NCBI GenBank assembly: GCA_016783505.1
Contig: JADHWK010000084.1
Span: forward strand, 1-6,085
Direction: 5' to 3'
DNA length: 6,085 nucleotides
Source of the DNA: Candidatus Zhuqueibacterota bacterium
Lineage (GTDB): Bacteria; BS750m-G25
Shown here: positions 4,603-6,085 of the stretch, piece after piece
Layout of the letters: the number at the start of each line of letters is the position of its first letter
How positions within the stretch are numbered: the stretch's first letter is position 1
The notes under the pieces: model-generated
Databases searched by the model: none
What the model saw: the letters and a program-made list of their open reading frames with translations, nothing else
What the model was told of the DNA's origin: nothing
Made by a program: the position numbers and the translations under genes

Positions 4603-5253
4603 TTATTTTGACAAAACAGAAACATAATCATGCATAAAGTCATTCATCATTTCTGTTGCTAGGTTGTTACAGGCAATTTTGAGCATGACTTCATGAATTT
4701 GCTCCTGTGGAATTACACTCTTATCCTTCTCCTCACTCATTATAGTATGTTTTTTCTCCCAAATACTCTTTGAAGTTCTTGCATCAACGATTTTCAAATT
4801 TGCTGATGCAATAGCATAACCTTCCCAATTAGTATTGGCAAAACCTAGTGCTATGGGTGAGGTTACAATAAAGGCAGTAAAATAGGCTATAGCTATATTC
4901 CTATCACCTGCATTTGAACCAGCTACAAACTTGTCTATTTCACCAGTGATAATATAATCAATACTTTCCTGTACTGATGAGTCGATATCTTCATTCACTG
5001 AACGATTATAAATAACCTGAAATCCCTTAGATCCTTCTAAGCATTCTTTAACCGTCTGCTTGAAACATTCCCCGCCTTGGTTCTTGAATCCTTTTATTAA
5101 TACATTTTTTACTTTTGTAAATCCGCTCAGATATTTCCGTTCCGTTAATTTCGTCGTTGGTTGAAAATTCGTGGAACAACCATATAAAGAAATCAGGATT
5201 AAAATTATGAACAACCTTAAGTTTCTCAAATACTTATAATTATTCACATTCAT
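4603..5253 (-). CDS. Putative lipoprotein with internal hydrophobic segment (second gene of cassette A)
   Basis: A 216-residue protein with a signal peptide (core LFIILILISLYG) and lipobox LYGC, lipidated Cys26. The mature protein has the strand VKNVLIKGF (48-56), a helix with Cys63 and Cys71, GFQVIYNRS (77-85), then the strand IDYIITGEIDKF (98-109). A hydrophobic stretch follows (120-139, IAIAYFTAFIVTSPIALGFA), then a strand ASANLKIVDA with a SIWEKKH turn (compare KIVWDREE in the second gene of cassette C), and a C-terminal helix. The D-x-I-I-x-G-x-I strand is typical of TolB-N/CsgG-like and related periplasmic lipoproteins; no exact family is recognised. The start is the only Met before the signal peptide, with GGTGG at 5262-5258 and a short 4-nt spacer. 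It follows the DUF4410-like gene by 25 nt, probably co-transcribed. Confidence 0.85.
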   Translation of the reverse strand: MNVNNYKYLRNLRLFIILILISLYGCSTNFQPTTKLTERKYLSGFTKVKNVLIKGFKNQGGECFKQTVKECLEGSKGFQVIYNRSVNEDIDSSVQESIDYIITGEIDKFVAGSNAGDRNIAIAYFTAFIVTSPIALGFANTNWEGYAIASANLKIVDARTSKSIWEKKHTIMSEEKDKSVIPQEQIHEVMLKIACNNLATEMMNDFMHDYVSVLSK

Positions 5254-5278
5254 ATATCCACCAGTTGTTAATCCTATA

Positions 5279-5914
5279 TTATTGTGCCTTCTCTATCTTT
5301 CCACCAGTCGAAATACGTTTCATAAATGAAGCTTGACCTTCCGCAATCAGATTTAGAAAGTTTATTAGAAAATCTTTACTATCGCCACCGAATCCGCCCA
5401 TAAATCCGACACGTCTATCAGATGATTTATAAAGGATCTTTTTTGTTTCTGGTGCTCGGATATCTATTTCAACTTGAGCCTTTGCTGCTCCTGCACCAAA
5501 ACCGACAAAATATCTTAATGCTCTATTACCAGGTTCTAATTCTGAAAGAGATGACTCCAAAACAAGGGTTTTTCCAGTCTGCTTATTAGGGTCTGAAATA
5601 GCAGCGGTGTCATCAGTAACTTTAGTAAATAATCCGGTATTATTCATATTTTTGATTAATTGCTTTATAAAATAAATATTTAGCTCTTCAAGATCAATAT
5701 CAGTTTTTGGTATATTTGGCGAAATAGGTAAGCCAGATATGATTAAAGTTTCATACCCTTTAAAATCAAAACCTGGGGATAAATATACCATCCCAGCATC
5801 TTTATCTTCTATCATCTGAAAATCTTTATGAGAAATATTTTCTACGGGAGTCATTCTATGAGCACCACAACCAATAAGTGACAACAACAATAAAGCTAAA
5901 ACAATCTTTTTCAT
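5279..5914 (-). CDS. DUF4410-like lipoprotein (first gene of cassette A)
   Basis: A protein of 211 residues from the chosen start, with signal peptide MKKIVLALLLLSLIG and lipidated Cys16. The segment FDFKGYETLIISG starts the folded part, then come a helix ending in GLFTKV (94-99), the strand TLVLESSLSEL (116-126), and GNRALRYFVGFGAG (129-142). That last motif, followed by a strand VEIDIR and the K-I-L-Y-K-S-S turn, is characteristic of DUF4410 proteins, small periplasmic lipoproteins of unknown function. DRRVGFMGGFGGDS (166-179) and a C-terminal helix complete it. Three in-frame ATGs exist (5932, 5920, 5914). I chose 5914 because AAGGAGA at 5927-5921 lies at proper distance only from it; the first ATG has no ribosome site. 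It is probably translated first in the two-gene cassette and may act with its neighbour. Confidence 0.87.
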   Translation of the reverse strand: MKKIVLALLLLSLIGCGAHRMTPVENISHKDFQMIEDKDAGMVYLSPGFDFKGYETLIISGLPISPNIPKTDIDLEELNIYFIKQLIKNMNNTGLFTKVTDDTAAISDPNKQTGKTLVLESSLSELEPGNRALRYFVGFGAGAAKAQVEIDIRAPETKKILYKSSDRRVGFMGGFGGDSKDFLINFLNLIAEGQASFMKRISTGGKIEKAQ

Positions 5915-5920
5915 TTTCAT

Positions 5921-5927
5921 TCTCCTT
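5921..5927 (-). promoter_or_regulatory. Ribosome binding site that decides the start of the DUF4410-like gene
   Basis: AAGGAGA on the minus strand; its AGGAG core (5926-5922) is 7 nt from the ATG at 5914. It lies inside the frame opened by the ATG at 5932 and almost touches the ATG at 5920, so it excludes both as main starts. Confidence 0.75.
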
Positions 5928-5942
5928 TTCATTTTTATTAGG

Positions 5943-6070
5943 GCCTAACGGGCAGCGAGATGAGCCGCCGTCGGTTGGGGGCGGAAATTGCATGCTAATG
6001 CAATTTTCCGTGCCAACCGACCGAGCGGAGCGAAGCCCGGAGGGGGTCGGCTCGATTGAGTTTGATAGGC
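5943..6070 (-). repeat. Long, degenerate attC-like site preceding cassette A (about 128 bp)
   Basis: On the minus strand it ends in a good R' box GTTAGGC (5949-5943), which opens cassette A. The opposite box is GCCTATC (6070-6064), with T where RYYYAAC needs A, followed by AA. The arms share GAGCCG/CGGCTC. Nested inside is a strong hairpin: CGGTTGG with CCAACCG, and CGGAAATTGCAT (5982-5993) with ATGCAATTTTCCG (5998-6010), one bulged base, TAGC-type loop. The extra 30-odd bases around 6018-6050 are GC-rich and unpaired in this scheme. The upstream cassette it belongs to lies outside the window. Confidence 0.7.
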
Positions 6071-6085
6071 GGAGCGCCTTTGGCG

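Larger units (their letters stand above)
4485..5948 (-). mobile_element. Integron gene cassette A (1464 bp, two lipoprotein genes)
   Basis: The cassette is bounded by the G^TT points at 5949/5948 and 4485/4484. It contains two lipoprotein genes 25 nt apart (5914-5279 and 5253-4603). No attC lies between them, so they move as one unit. A 61-nt 3' region with a GGGGACA repeat separates the last stop from attC. The right border rests on the degenerate attC at 5943-6070. Confidence 0.8.

Noticed and set aside
4542-4609. Rho-independent terminator after the last gene of cassette A, from AAAATAAATC/GATTTATTTT
   Set aside because: The stem is almost all A-T, the loop is 48 nt, and one arm covers the stop codon, so it does not fit a standard terminator. 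It is kept as a repeat pair instead.
1-6085. Integrase gene, attI, transposase, CRISPR array, tRNA or rRNA
   Set aside because: None was seen on either strand. The repeats have attC or REP-like form, not CRISPR periodicity, and no frame carries integrase or transposase motifs.

Overview
The window is an interior piece of an integron gene-cassette array, read right to left on the minus strand. Six attC recombination sites can be seen: one cut by the left edge (1-40), four complete (535-596, 1297-1368, 3580-3670, 4479-4541), and a long degenerate one at the right (5943-6070). They delimit five cassettes. In every cassette the first bases after the G^TT cleavage point are the complement of the R'' box of that cassette's own attC (TTAGGC, TTAGGC, TTGGGC, TTAGCC and TTATGT, in reading order), which is what integration of circular cassettes leaves. 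All seven genes are on the minus strand, each upstream of its attC. No integrase gene, attI site or Pc promoter lies in the window, so the ends of the array are outside it.

Reading order (minus strand). Cassette A (5948-4485) carries two lipoprotein genes, a DUF4410-like protein and an unrecognised one. Cassette B (4484-3586) carries one lipoprotein gene. Cassette C (3585-1303, about 2.3 kb) carries three lipoprotein genes in an operon-like row. Cassette D (1302-541) carries a PIG-L/LmbE-family zinc deacetylase. Cassette E (540 to beyond the left edge) carries a soluble protein of unknown function.

Six of seven genes encode proteins with a signal peptide and lipobox ending in Cys, so the host is a diderm (Gram-negative) bacterium, probably an environmental proteobacterium-like organism with a resident chromosomal integron. 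The genus cannot be told from the sequence. The six lipoproteins have little obvious sequence identity, but after the lipobox they repeat one plan: a beta strand, a helix, a short F-x-x-V or similar turn, then a hydrophobic strand often starting with Asp (for example DYIITGEI, DFIVEGSI, DFIIFSDV). This suggests one structural class (YajG / DUF4410 / TolB-N-like periplasmic lipoproteins) collected in three consecutive cassettes.

The lipoprotein cassettes also differ in build from the other two. Cassettes D and E have their stop codon 3 and 8 nt from attC. Cassettes A, B and C have 61-124 nt 3' regions holding REP-like repeats. Two of these (cassettes A and C) end in a GGGGACA-containing motif that directly abuts the attC R'' box, and cassette C has a second, inverted copy near its 5' end. 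The most unusual content here is this set of multigene lipoprotein cassettes with REP-like sequences at the cassette edges.
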